From contig OY821520.1 of assembly GCA_963682025.1 (NCBI GenBank), positions 2,713,305 to 2,777,304 on the forward strand: a DNA stretch of 64,000 bases. Reading direction: 5' to 3'. The DNA is from Cordilura impudica (lineage: Eukaryota; Arthropoda; Insecta; Diptera; Scathophagidae). A model generated the notes under the pieces. The model had not been told where the DNA came from. It ran no database searches and saw only the letters and a program-made list of their open reading frames with translations. Shown piece by piece: positions 33,779 through 45,204 of this stretch. How positions within the stretch are numbered: position 1 is the first letter of the stretch; each line of letters opens with the position of its first letter. Both the position numbers and the translations under genes were made by a program.

Positions 33779-34825
33779 AATTATTTAGATTTTAAATTTT
33801 AATAATTTTTTGGGAATGGTTAGGCTTTCCTGCTAGAATATTATAAAAATTAATAAATTTAAGCGCTATATTTAATGGAATACGTTCAAAATCTTCATCA
33901 ATCCCTAATTTTTATTTCAAAATTAATAAAGAGGAAAAAATATTTTTGGACAACTGAGCTTTCCAATTAGCATGAATTGCGTAGAATAGCCTTAAATAGT
34001 GTTTGGAAGCCCGTAAAGATACGAAAATTACATTCAAATAACATATATTAAATAATCACAAGCACGAGGCATACTTTACGTGCATTGTGTATATACGAAT
34101 TATGTATGTCAAGCACAGAAGTCTTTCTTGTCTTTTTCTCTCTTTAGTCAAGAGTTGCTGAAAAATTCCAAACTCAAATCTTTATTTTGTTTTAGGGATT
34201 TTTTTTTTTGAGAATGAAAACAAAAAAGTACAACAGAAATTGTAAGTTTGCTTTGGTTTGTAAGTAAAACACAATTACCTTGAAGTTTAAACCGGGAAAT
34301 GACAATTGGATGAGTCTCCAAAGAATTCAAAATAAAACAATGAACAAAAACAATTCTTTATTGCATTTCATTCGTAGTTCATGCATAAATATGTCGTATA
34401 TATGTTCCTCTTCCATTTGTTGTCTACATTCTATGTTCTTGTTTAGCCTTATATTTACAGTTATGAACCCATTAGTATTGAACGCCTGGTTGAATGGATG
34501 TTTATGTGTATGTATGTGTCTCTCTATTCGTACATATCGCATGTGTGTCAATATAAACAAGCACCATTGAACGGTACAAAGTGCATGAGTAGTGGATTGA
34601 TTGAATGTTTAATTATTATTTACATCGAAAAAAATATCAAAATGTTTTTAAAAAACAAAGAAAATTCTCTGCGAAACAAGTGGAATGAAACATTATCCAA
34701 TTGGTTTTAAAAATGCTTAAGCTTCTTGGATGAAACTATTTTGAATTTTGTTTTATAACAACCATGATCAAAATTATTTAATTAGCATCGTCTCATCGAC
34801 GGTATTTGCATGGATTTTATAAATA
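33779..34825. other. AT-rich stretch, no gene seen
   Basis: No supported coding sequence. The short overlapping frames at 34280-34710 on both strands have no similarity I recognise. Confidence 0.42.
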
Positions 34826-35352
34826 ATATGGGTTGCTCAATTATTTTTACTCCATGGGTCATCGCGATTCTGGTATTATGGACCATAACAAGTATATTTG
34901 CCAAGGAACCATACCTCTAAAATCATTTTCGAGCCTGCCAAAGTTTCGATGAAAATATTCTCATGACATTTTCCATAATGCTCATTCAAATATACAAAAA
35001 TTATTGAAAATGAGTATAACGGGGTGTTTGGGTCGTGAAATCCATTTTTCACATTCAGTTTTAATTTTAGCAGCCGCCAGGGGGCGTTTTCGTGCAGTTT
35101 TGTGGATTTTTTCGACGAATCTTTGACTTTCCCATATTTAAAATAGCCCAAAATATGCAGCGCTGGAAGTCGTGTGGGTACCCATATGGGTTGTATATTG
35201 ATTTCATTCAATTTGTTTGTCATATTTGTTCATTCAAAGAGTAAATGATTTTAGAGGTATGGTTCCTTGGGCAATTTCCTTTTTTGACCCATAGTACCAG
35301 AATCGCGATGAACCCATGGAGATTTTTCAGCCCCTAGAATTTGACCAACCCT
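34826..35352. mobile_element. Repeat family B, complete copy with ~100-bp inverted ends
   Basis: The left end GGGTTGCTCAATTATTTTTA and the right end, complement GGGTTGGTCAAATTC, extend inward with CATCGCGATTCTGGTA and AAGGAACCATACCTCTAAAA in both arms (right arm from about 35246). The 300-bp interior is noncoding and shared with 17130-17500. It fits a MITE. The target duplication is unclear. Confidence 0.75.
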
Positions 35353-35524
35353 AGTATATATGTATATATATGTATTTATAAATGTTTATATATTGCTTCA
35401 TATCTATGATTTCTTTTAACAATGATTATGCTTAATATAAGAAATGTCATAGATGAAATTATTTGCAATAAATTTCTGCGATTTTAAATTTTTTGTCTAT
35501 GTGTGTTCCTTTGTTCACTGTTTT
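35353..35524. other. Short AT-rich spacer
   Basis: Nothing recognised. Confidence 0.35.
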
Positions 35525-36118
35525 CAGAGCCTATATATACCACTATGTGTGCAGGGTATAATGAGTTTATGCTGATGTTTGGAACAATAATATCCATCTT
35601 TTAATATATCGATCAACTCAGAATCACTTTTTGAGTCGATCTGTGGGTCGGAAATATATTTTTGTGATGTTTTATATATAATCTTTAATCGGCCATAGGA
35701 CGACCTGGTCCCTATACAAATGTCCCCTATAAGATTGACTTAAATTGCCATAAAATCCAAATTGCTGTATAGATCCCGGTCAAAATTGGTGTATGCATGT
35801 TTATGAGACCTATTAATTAGAAGTCCAAAAATAATCCCTATAGGACAATTCTTAATCATCATTGAATCTAGCAAAAAACAAAAATATTGCACAGATTTTT
35901 CTCAAATTTGGTTTGTATAATTTTTTTCAAAATATGAGTGACTTTACCAAATATGGTCAAGATCGGTCGATTTTTCGACCTAGTCCCTATATAAATATAG
36001 CACCCGATATGAACTTTTTCATATTTGCGGCAAAAAAAAAACTAATAACAATGCCACTCAAAGGGCATTGTATAGGGTATCATATGGTCGGTCTAGACCG
36101 ACTATAATTTACTTACTT
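35525..36118 (-). mobile_element. Repeat family C, reversed copy
   Basis: It runs from ATATATACCACTATGTG to the palindrome GTCGGTCTAGACCGAC (36087-36102) and CTTACTTGTTTTT. The copy has lost the CCGTCTGTCC interior. The 7-bp array starts exactly at its end. Confidence 0.75.
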
Positions 36119-37366
36119 GTTTTTCATTTTTATTTTTCATTTTTCATTTTTTATTTTTAATTTTTCATTTTTCATTTTTCATTTTTATTTTTATTTTTCT
36201 TTTTTTATTTTTCATATATTATTTTTCATTTTTTATTTTTCATTTTTTATTTTTTATTTTTCATTTTTTATTTCTTATTTTTCATTTTTAGTTTTTCATT
36301 TATCATTTTTTATTTTTCATTTTTTATTTTTCATTTCTTAATTTTTATTTTTTTTTTTCATTTTTTATTTAACATTTTCATATCTTATTTTTCATTTTTT
36401 ATTTTTAATTTTTTATTTTTAATTTTTATTTTTAATTTTTTATTTATCATTTTTTATTTTTCATTTTTCATTTTTTATTCTTCATTTTTTTATTTTTCAT
36501 TTTTTATTTTTCATTTTCTATATTTAATTTTTTTCATTTTTTATTTTTAATTTTTAATTTTTAATTTTTAATTTTTAATTTTTAATTTTTAATTTTTAAT
36601 TTTTAATTTTTAATTTTTAATTTTTAATTTTTAATTTTTAATTTTTAATTTTTAATTTTTAATTTTTAATTTTTAATTTTTAATTTTTAATTTTTAATTT
36701 TTAATTTTTAATTTTTAATTTTTAATTTTTAATTTTTAATTTTTAATTTTTAATTTTTAATTTTTAATTTTTAATTTTTAATTTTTAATTTTTAATTTTT
36801 AATTTTTAATTTTTAATTTTTAATTTTTAATTTTTAATTTTTAATTTTTAATTTTTAATTTTTAATTTTTAATTTTTAATTTTTAATTTTTAATTTTTAA
36901 TTTTTAATTTTTAATTTTTAATTTTTAATTTTTAATTTTTAATTTTTAATTTTTAATTTTTAATTTTTAATTTTTAATTTTTAATTTTTAATTTTTAATT
37001 TTTAATTTTTAATTTTTAATTTTTAATTTTTAATTTTTAATTTTTAATTTTTAATTTTTAATTTTTAATTTTTAATTTTTAATTTTTAATTTTTAATTTT
37101 TAATTTTTTATTTTTAATTTTTAATTTTTAATTTTTAATTTTTAATTTTTAATTTTTAATTTTTAATTTTTAATTTTTAATTTTTAGTTTTTAATTTTTA
37201 ATTTTTAATTATTAATTTTTAATTTTTAATTTTTAATTTTTAATTTTTAATTTGTAATTTGTAATTTTTAATTTTTAAATTTTAATTTTCAATTTTTAAT
37301 TTTTGATTTTTAATTTTTAATTTTTTATTTTTTATTTTTATTTTTATTTTTTATTTTTCATTTTTC
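36117..37366. repeat. 7-bp array: TTTTTCA variants then pure (TTTTTAA)n
   Basis: About 430 bp of degenerate TTTTTCA/TTTTTTA units lead into about 780 bp (36545-37320) of nearly pure TTTTTAA, some 110 units. It is the longest pure array in the window. Confidence 0.95.
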
Positions 37367-37606
37367 AAAACGTTTTTATATCATAATTTTTTGACCAATA
37401 CAATCATAAGTCACACCGATTTTGTCTTACGCGTAACATGTTTTTGGGATTGTATTGTGAAATAGAAATTTGCCGCCCTGCGCGTATAGATGTTTTCACT
37501 TCCAAAATTAATAGCAGTGCCACTCAAATTTGGTTTATGAGTATTTGCTATATCAATAACCTTTCTATAAACATAGCCGGTCTAGACCGACTAAAATTTT
37601 CTTATT
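37367..37606. repeat. Array flank tag plus relic of a family C end
   Basis: 37377-37440 is the inverse of 2193-2262 (TAAGTCACACCGATTTTGTC). 37453-37495 repeats 1165-1205. 37500-37606 is a family C left end (GCCACTCAAATTTGGTTTAT, then CCGGTCTAGACCGACTA). Confidence 0.7.
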
Positions 37607-38935
37607 TATTATTATTTCTAAGATATTATTTTATGACTGAACAAAGAAAATGATAACTGTAAAATGACCTCTTAGATCCACAATGACAATTGTTTTATTT
37701 TTAAATTTTCAGTGGTTATGACAAATACATGTAGATGATATGTTTCAATCCATTTTGATTAAAAATTAGATTAAACACCTTTTCGTCTTAAGCACAATTT
37801 CCACGATACCACTGAGTCGTATGATTTTTCGAAAAAATAAAATAATCCGATAAATTTAGTCTGATTGTCAAAAAATCGTACCGACTTACGCTTGCATATT
37901 TAGGCCATTTGTTATTTTAAACAGCTGTTTGGAATAACAAACAAAGAAAACAAAAATAACTTAAAATTTAGGCGCGTGTTTATAAAAATATATTTACATA
38001 TATATATGTATATATATTTATTTTGCGACAGTTTAATTTTTGTATTTTGTAATTTTGTATTTCAAAAGTGAAAAATTCCACTCGACTTGTAAAATACTCT
38101 TTTACATATTGTCATACAAAGTTCGTAAGTAAACAAGTAAGTTAGCATTACATTTTCATTTCGTTTTTATTGAAAATAATGCTAAAATGGAAAGTTAGAG
38201 TTATTCTAAATCAAACTATAATCAAAATAACATCATTAACCGAACCGGTTTCTTTTAACTAAGTTTCAATGCCAAATTGTTTCATCGCATTATTCCTCTT
38301 TTTAATTTCACAATTATATTTAGACTTGTAGTATTCTTATCATTATTAATCATCATTTTATGTCTTACGCAGTGTATTAGTATAGTTTTTCCACGTTTTT
38401 ATTATTTTTTTGCTTTTTCTTACGCTGAGTAATTATTTGTTTATTTATAATTTCGTATAAAAAAAAACTATTTTAAATAATTCACCTTTTTGTGTAATTT
38501 TTTATTTGATTGTGTTTAATTCTTTTTGTTTCTGGTGTTAGACGAACAGTCAGCTCGCGTATTCCGTTTAAAACTAAAATAAATTCTGCATTCATCAAAC
38601 TCTCACGACTCATTGTGTATTTCTTCTATCTACAAATCGTCAAACTAGCAAACAGTTAAACAGCCCAACAAACATACAATGTCTACAGTACAAGTAGTTT
38701 TTGTTGTTGATATGGTTTTAGCTGATATGACGCTGGTGCTGCTGCCCGCTTATGGGTGTGTGTTTTTGATGCTATAATTTTTTGCCAAATTTGTTACGCG
38801 TCATCTATGGCAGCCAGTAGCATTAGTTGTTATTATTTTTCAAATACTAACTAACATTCGCCACATTTCAGAAATTCGATAGAATTGATTTCAATAAGAA
38901 TTCATAAAAAAAACATTTACATATATAAAATATAT
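37607..38935. other. AT-rich stretch, no gene seen
   Basis: Unique-looking DNA without supported coding sequence or repeats from the named families. Confidence 0.42.
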
Positions 38936-40653
38936 CGTCACCTAAAATGCAAAAGGGCGTAACAACAAAAAAATTTTAAATCGAGTTTTCGATTGATTAT
39001 GATGCACTAGACTAAATTACTTGTACCTATAAAATGTTGGACTTATACGTCAACAAATAACGATTTTATGAACGAAATTCAAAAGGCCGTAACAACAAGT
39101 GCATAAATTTCAAAAGCAAAAAGGCGTAACAACACACTTGTGAAAAAAAATATTTTTTTTTTTTGAATAAGTAACAATAAGTTGGCTTTGATTTTTTTTG
39201 TCAATTTATGTTTGTAATTTTTTTGTTTAACAATTACAATAAGTTGGCTTTGAATTTTTTCTCAATTTGTGTTTGTGATTTTTTCGCTTCATATTAACGA
39301 GCGTATTGGGTGGTGTTGTGAAAAAATTAAAATAAAATATCATTAAAAAAAAATAATATGGAAAATAATTATAATGAAAGTGAACATAACACAAAAAAAA
39401 ACAAATAAAAGAGTGGAAAATAAAAAAAAAACGAATGAATGGCAAACCATACGAAGGTTTTTCGAAGGAAAAAGTATGTAAAAGAATGCAAAGAGAATTA
39501 AAAGCAGGATGTTCATCAATGTATTGTGATAAAAGTAAAGTTCGGCATTGCAACCTTTTTACAGAAAACATGCGCAAGGAAATATTTGATCGGTTCTGGA
39601 AGATGACATGGGACCAAAAAAAAATATATGCAACTAATCTTATCGAACGAATCAATAGAAAACGTATTTATGTCGAAAGTTCACGGCGTTCTGGTACTAA
39701 CTTATATTATTTAATAAATAATACTGTTCGTGTTCAGGTATGTCAGCAAATGTTTCTGTCCACGCTGGGTATAAGCGAAAAAATGATTAGACTTTGGGTA
39801 GTATCCAGTGATTTGCATGGTACCCAAATGTGTCCGGAAGAAAGAAACACTTTGAGATCTATGGATAAAAGAGTAACGAAAAAAAGAAACAAATACGAGG
39901 AACGTTTAAACTTTTTCAAAGAATGGTTAGAAGGTGTTCCAAAACTGGAGTCACACTATCGGCGTAAATATACAAGTAAATTGTATTTCCAGTCGGATTT
40001 TAAAACATACTCACAATTATATGAATTTTATTGTAAGGAATGTGAGTCTCATAAAGAAAGTGTCATCGCTCCAATATCTTTTCCTATGTTTATGTCTGAA
40101 CTAAAAGAGAAAAATTTTTACTTTATGACAATATTCCATTTGTAAATTAAATATTATTTAACGTTTTATACTGAATTGTTTTTTCATTTTATTTAATGAA
40201 TTATTACATACATATTTAACAAATTCATTTTTTTTTTTAGTTTTTATCATTTGCAATATTAAATTAACAAATATTTATGTACCTACTATGTAAATATAAT
40301 GAATTTTTTTTATAATACTTATTGTTAAAAAAATAATAAATTTTGTGTTTCATAAATTTAGTACAAAACATGCTAATCTCTTAATAAAGTTAAAAATTAC
40401 AATTTCTCATATTCAATGTTGTTACGTCTTTTTGTTTCAGAAAAATCCATACCAAAAAGGCGTAACAATCATAACTCGAAGAATATTAACGAAAAATTAA
40501 AAGAACTTTCAGAAATACGTCTATAGTCGCGTATGAGGCAAGAGTAGAAAATATGTCCTTTAAATCTAAAATATCTTTGATTCTACAACGTTATTTGCTT
40601 CTCCTGTAAAAAAATAAAAAGTGTTGTTACGCCCTTTTGCATTTTAGGTGACG
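38936..40653 (+). mobile_element. DNA transposon with GGCGTAAC subterminal sites, internally deleted
   Basis: The left end CGTCACCTAAAATGCAAAAG and its exact complement at the right end (40634-40653) give a ~32-bp perfect inverted repeat continuing GGCGTAACAAC. ATAT lies outside both ends (38932-38935, 40654-40657), a candidate 4-bp duplication. The motif AAAAGGNCGTAACAAC recurs inside both ends (see findings). It carries one 236-codon frame that covers only the N-terminal part of a transposase-like protein. A 4-bp duplication would fit Sola-type elements, but the superfamily is not established. Confidence 0.8.
39435..40145 (+). CDS. Transposase N-terminal region, C-terminally truncated (236 aa)
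   Basis: A single open frame, basic (many Lys/Arg), lies inside the transposon. Recognisable segments are RFWKMTWDQKKIYATNLIER (residues about 54-73), SRRSGTNLYYLIN, VQVCQQMFLSTLGISEKMIR, PKLESHYRRKYTSKLYFQ and YEFYCKEC. I recall this order from a family of uncharacterised insect transposon proteins in which a Cys-rich zinc-binding block and a DDE domain follow. Here the protein stops after LKEKNFYFMTIFHL and about 500 bp of noncoding DNA lead to the right end, so the catalytic half has been deleted. It may still bind element ends, which is inference. There is no intron. Confidence 0.6.
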   Translation: MNGKPYEGFSKEKVCKRMQRELKAGCSSMYCDKSKVRHCNLFTENMRKEIFDRFWKMTWDQKKIYATNLIERINRKRIYVESSRRSGTNLYYLINNTVRVQVCQQMFLSTLGISEKMIRLWVVSSDLHGTQMCPEERNTLRSMDKRVTKKRNKYEERLNFFKEWLEGVPKLESHYRRKYTSKLYFQSDFKTYSQLYEFYCKECESHKESVIAPISFPMFMSELKEKNFYFMTIFHL

Positions 40654-40886
40654 ATATGTACATATGTATGTATATATTGATAATCTTCTGATACACCAAA
40701 ACGCCACAAAAGTTCTAATTCAATAGATTAATTACCATGAGAACTAGCTGCAAAGAATTAATTCTCAAATTTAATTAAATCCTATTCAAATTATGATCAA
40801 AATGTGATCAAGTTTTGTACTTCCTATCAAAACCTAATACGGCCTAAATTTATGTAAATAAAAACAATTTTAATTTACAATTTTGT
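40654..40886. other. Short AT-rich spacer
   Basis: Nothing recognised apart from the sequence following the hammerhead-like motif on the minus strand (TTTTTATTTACAT, about 40855). Confidence 0.35.
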
Positions 40887-40925
40887 CCCGACGTTTCGTC
40901 GATTTTTTGTCGACTTCTTCTGGGG
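40887..40925 (-). ncRNA. Hammerhead ribozyme-like fold, second copy, core substituted
   Basis: On the minus strand: CCC, CAGAAGA, A, GTCGA, loop CAAAAAA, TCGAC, GAAAC, GTC, GGG. The layout equals 467-507 with both stems rebuilt from different bases (GTCGA/TCGAC instead of GTTTG/CAAAC). The core has A for the U of CUGA, which should impair cleavage. It is followed by a sequence similar to the one after the first copy, so it marks a second Penelope-like 3' end. Confidence 0.5.
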
Positions 40926-42439
40926 GTTCGTCTATTTATTTGAAAATATATATCAAGTTTATTTCTTCATTTAATTTGTAATAGAGTTAATATTTGTGTA
41001 GTATTATTAATAAATGAGTAAGAGAATATTTCATCATTAAATTGTTAACATAATAAGTAAAATTTAAATTTTCTCGGTGAGATTTTGAAGCTTTTTTTTT
41101 TGGCCATTCGCTCTAACTTATTTACCTAAGGTCTGGTAGCAGCTTTCAGATTTGAACACGAATACTAAGTAGTTAATAATAATAATATTTTCGTTTTCTA
41201 ACAAATGATCAAACATTTTCCTGTTTTTCTGTGTAATTGTTTATTATAACTATTTATTACAGATCGTAAAGCACTGTATATGTTTATCACCATTTGAATG
41301 TGAGCATGTGCGAAACATATTCACAAAACGTAGGTTATCACCAAGAACATGTGACAAATTTAGGGTTTCTAATGTGCACATGCGTGGTTTATTAGTTCTG
41401 TTTTAAGTGATAAAATTGTCTTTTTTTATCAGGTACTTGAGAGATTATAATAGTCTTCAACTAAATTTAGCACTTGAATCAGTTAAAACACTATGATTAC
41501 TTTATTCTTTGTTATTACTCTTATATTTAAAAGATGATTTTTTAAATTGTTAAATGTTGATTATTAAATAATGTAACGTTATAGAAAATGCTTTTTACAC
41601 ATGAAAAATTCATGAAATTAGAAATTATGAGGTACTTATGTGAAGGAATTTTATCTATTTTCTTTGTACATAATATTAAGCCTTTTTGCTTTCTCCAAAT
41701 ATAAAATGAACTGTTATGATTGTAAATCAAAACTATTTAATTTAATTTCATACAAAAATAATCAAATGTTTATTATATGTATGTCACGCAAGTTCGCAAA
41801 TAAACAAAACGCATTTTTTTAATGAAAATTATGACACTACGATTGTTTTACCTATTTTTAGAGAGAAACTAAAAAGTATATACTCAAATATATAGTACTG
41901 TAACGTTCTGGAAATTTGTAAATTTAAGGAAATAAAATTTATATTTTACAAGTAGTCAACGCAAACTTAGCCGAAAACTCTTTGAGTTCACAGTTCACAT
42001 TCTTTACAACTCTGATCAAAAAGATGAAATGATTGATGAATGATTGGCAATCCTATTTGGCAGAGCTCCCCATTGCTCGAGTATCGTGCTGCTCGAGCTA
42101 CTCGAGTAGGAAGTGAGCTTCTTGTGCCGAACGAGTAGCGCTAACATTTTTCATGTTTGAAAGCATGTAACATGAATATACTTCTCAGATTGTCCTACTG
42201 ATGTGTGCAAACTAATGTATGAAAATATGCACTACATACATACATAGATGTTTAACATCATTTTACAAAAAATTTTCCAAAAATACATGGTATAATTATA
42301 CACATTTTCGAGTCAGTTATACCAATAGATTATCCGCTTTACCCGGATATGCACTTAAGCAAGAAAGTCGGCTTGTGGTGCGCTCTACAATCACACATTC
42401 ATCCATCTGCTTGCTACCCCTATATTAACTTAGAAACTG
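40926..42439. other. AT-rich stretch, no gene seen
   Basis: The right part next to 40925 may be the 3' UTR of the Penelope-like copy. At 42072-42115 lie CTCGAG palindromes. No coding sequence is supported. Confidence 0.4.
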
Positions 42440-45010
42440 TGTTTCTTCAACAAATTTCCTTATTGTTCTCCCGCGTATCCCCCTAGGCTGGGTATGATGT
42501 TGTTCTCGCAAATGCAGGACAGTAATAAGGGCAGTGTTCCAGGGTTTCGTCATCCTCGCCACAAGCTCTATCTATGTCCGATTCAGCTCGTCCTATACGA
42601 TAAAGGTGAACCATCACTTCTGAGTGTTCAGGATTTCGCTAGTTCTCGAAGTGTTGGGATTGCGCCATGATATTTTCGTGACATTAGCCATGTCAGTATG
42701 CTCCCAAATTAATACTTGCGAACTGGTCGCGCAGTCCGCTAGTTTTTTTTCAGTCTGAGAGACTTGAAAGGTATTAGGTTCTACAAGTTAACTCTATTCA
42801 GGGAAGAACGCTTCTTGGCCAGTTCGTCAGTAATATCGTTTCCCTTTATACCACTCTGTCCTGGGATTCCAAAATTTCAAGGTTGCCTCGTTTGAAGAAG
42901 ATTGCTATCTCCTCCTTACACTTGAGGATTGCCTTTGATCTAATTTTGTCCGAGGATATCGCCTTATAGCGGCTAGACTGTCCGTAAATATTTTTACGTT
43001 TCCAGGATTGGGATTTCCTCCTAAATTAATGGATCTAATACATTCCGCTATAACCAACTTAGACTGGCAGACGGAGTTGTGGTTCGGAAGACGAAGGAAG
43101 CGTCCTCATCATATAAACCTATACCAGTTCTACCATGCAGACTATATCCATCCGTATAGTGGTGTGACCTTGGAAGGCTTTGCAGAATGTTCCCGTTTAT
43201 TCAGCTTCCTCTGTCTGGCACACGTATACTGCAGAGTGCGTTCGTCGACATTTCCGTGATTCTATCACAGCTAATATCCACCATGTTGAACCCCAAAATT
43301 TTTAGGTGTCTAGTTATGTGGTCGGTTATATATTCCCCTGTTACCCTTAATCGTATCATGGCCAGAGCTGCCTCATATTTGGTTCTAATCTCGATTGGGT
43401 GTATAGATGATGGGATAATTTCTAAAGCCATCGTAGATGTTGTCCGTACTGCACCACTGATTCCTATATATTAGAGGCGTTGTATCTTCTGGAATGATTT
43501 AATGTAGCACTTCCTTCTCTTGATGTCCAGATGATTACGGATACGTAAGTTTGAATAGGTCTAACGACGCTTGTTTATAGCCAATGGGTTTAATACCCAT
43601 TTCGAACCTTTAGCTCTCCTACAAGTGGCCCATATACGGTGAGCTTTCGCAACCCTGCTTCCAAGTGAGCTTTTTGTCAAGAATCACCCCAAACGATTTT
43701 ACCGTTTGTGTATTTCTAATCATTTTTCCCTGGAAGCGGTTTCACCAAAATCGACTATTCTCGTCTTCCTGGTAAAAAGGCATATTACTGTTTTATCTGG
43801 GTTCACATTAAGTCCTTTCGGTTTTGCCCAGTTATATGTTATTTCGAGTGCATCCGATGCCCTTATACATAGATATCCAATCTCTTTCCATTTTAACAGT
43901 ATCGCTACATCATCGGCGTAGCAGACAGGTTGGAAACCCTAATTGGCCAAAATCCTTAACAGACTGTAATTGTGGGCACCCAAAGCAGAGGGGATCGAAT
44001 TCACGCTAGAGGTGTCCCACAAAAAACATTGTCTCTTATTTTAATGTCTCGAACCTCGCAACTTATCCACCTATTCTCTAGCATGTGACTGATCCAGGCC
44101 TTAATTTCCCGGTCTATGGCAAATTAATCTATAGATTGGAGTAGCGAAATGGTCATTGTTAAAAGTACCTTCTCAATAAATATAGCTAGCGTGAAGATTT
44201 TTAGATCAAAAGATCTTTCGATGAGGTGAACTACTTAATACTGTGCGTCCCTTTAAGCAAGCAAGTTTTTGAACATGATTAACTTTGGGATTTGAGACCT
44301 AACCATATTATCGATTATCTGCTCCATTGTTTTCAGTAGGAACTATGTAATAGGCCTTTGGGTTTACATAGCTTTCCCTTTACGACTTGCATCGCCTTAT
44401 TTACCATTGTTTCGGTTATTCTGTTATTGCCCTCCGCTCAATATTGTTCCTCGTTAGGAATCGGGTCCAATTTGTCGAGATACATGTTCCCTCGATTAGA
44501 AAGTGTGCTTCCAATAGTGTTCTTAAAGATCGTTCTATTAAGTCTGCCTGATTTCCATCCTTGTCGATATGGGTTTTAGGCTGTGAATGGGTTTTCGATA
44601 GGAATTTCTTAATTTTCGAGGCATCATTAATGCTACCAGCCTGTTCATAAAAAAGTTTTCAAGAGTTACGGTTTGCTATTCGAATCTTTTTGTCGTAATT
44701 CCATAGGTTGTCGTGTTAATCGTCCCAGTATATTACTTGTTTTTTACGGCGACCCTATTGAATAGTCTTCGGACGTCTTTCCCAATATTTATCACTTCCC
44801 CTCTTAGCCAGGGTTTGTCTCGGGGGATCTCCTTTACCGGAGTGGACAACATTCCTTGAAAGATTCGATAAGGTTTTTCGTTAATCTATTCACTTCCCGT
44901 CAACTTCTTCAACATTCCTTAGGAATGTCGGAGGAGTAGTTAGACGGGCTTGTAGATTTCTTCTAAATTTAGGCCAATTAGTCTTCGTTTTGTTCCTCAA
45001 CTTGATGGGT
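42440..45010 (-). pseudogene. LINE with RNase H domain (I/R1/LOA type), decayed ORF2
   Basis: Down the minus strand: NWPKFRRNLQARL (about 44970, endonuclease end), KPWLRGEVINIGKDVRRLFN (about 44800, linker), IRSPLLW (about 44000) and YADDVAILL with the catalytic YADD at 43909-43920, GAVRTTSTMALEII (about 43450), IFTDSLAAI (about 42980) and FGIPGQSGIKGNDITDELAK (about 42840), the last two typical of an RNase H domain. The tail reads YRIGRAESD then RACGEDDETLEHCPYYCPAF (about 42550), a Cys/His end block common in this group. Frameshifts and stops occur in every section. The first third of the element is missing. An RNase H domain after the reverse transcriptase argues for the I/LOA/R1 side of the LINE tree. 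Confidence 0.8.
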
Positions 45011-45204
45011 TCAGGTGGTGGTACTATTTTACACCTCTCAGTTGAAATGGTTGGTCACATTCCATTAATTGTGGCAAAATATACCTTGATCATATATAGT
45101 TATAAGCATATTTCTAACAGAAAAAGCAAAATCAAACAAATAAATAAATCGCTAATGAAGGCTGAAATGCCAGAAACCGGTCCGATTAAGAATAAAGTTT
45201 AGTT

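Noticed and set aside
34876..35223. 115-codon minus-strand frame
   Set aside because: It lies inside MITE family B; the 17 kb copy does not preserve it.
39227..39655. 142-codon minus-strand frame
   Set aside because: It overlaps the transposon frame on the other strand and is Phe/Tyr-rich noise.
43008..44009. Several plus-strand frames of 60-95 codons
   Set aside because: They are antisense to the RNase H-type LINE, whose motifs read on the minus strand.
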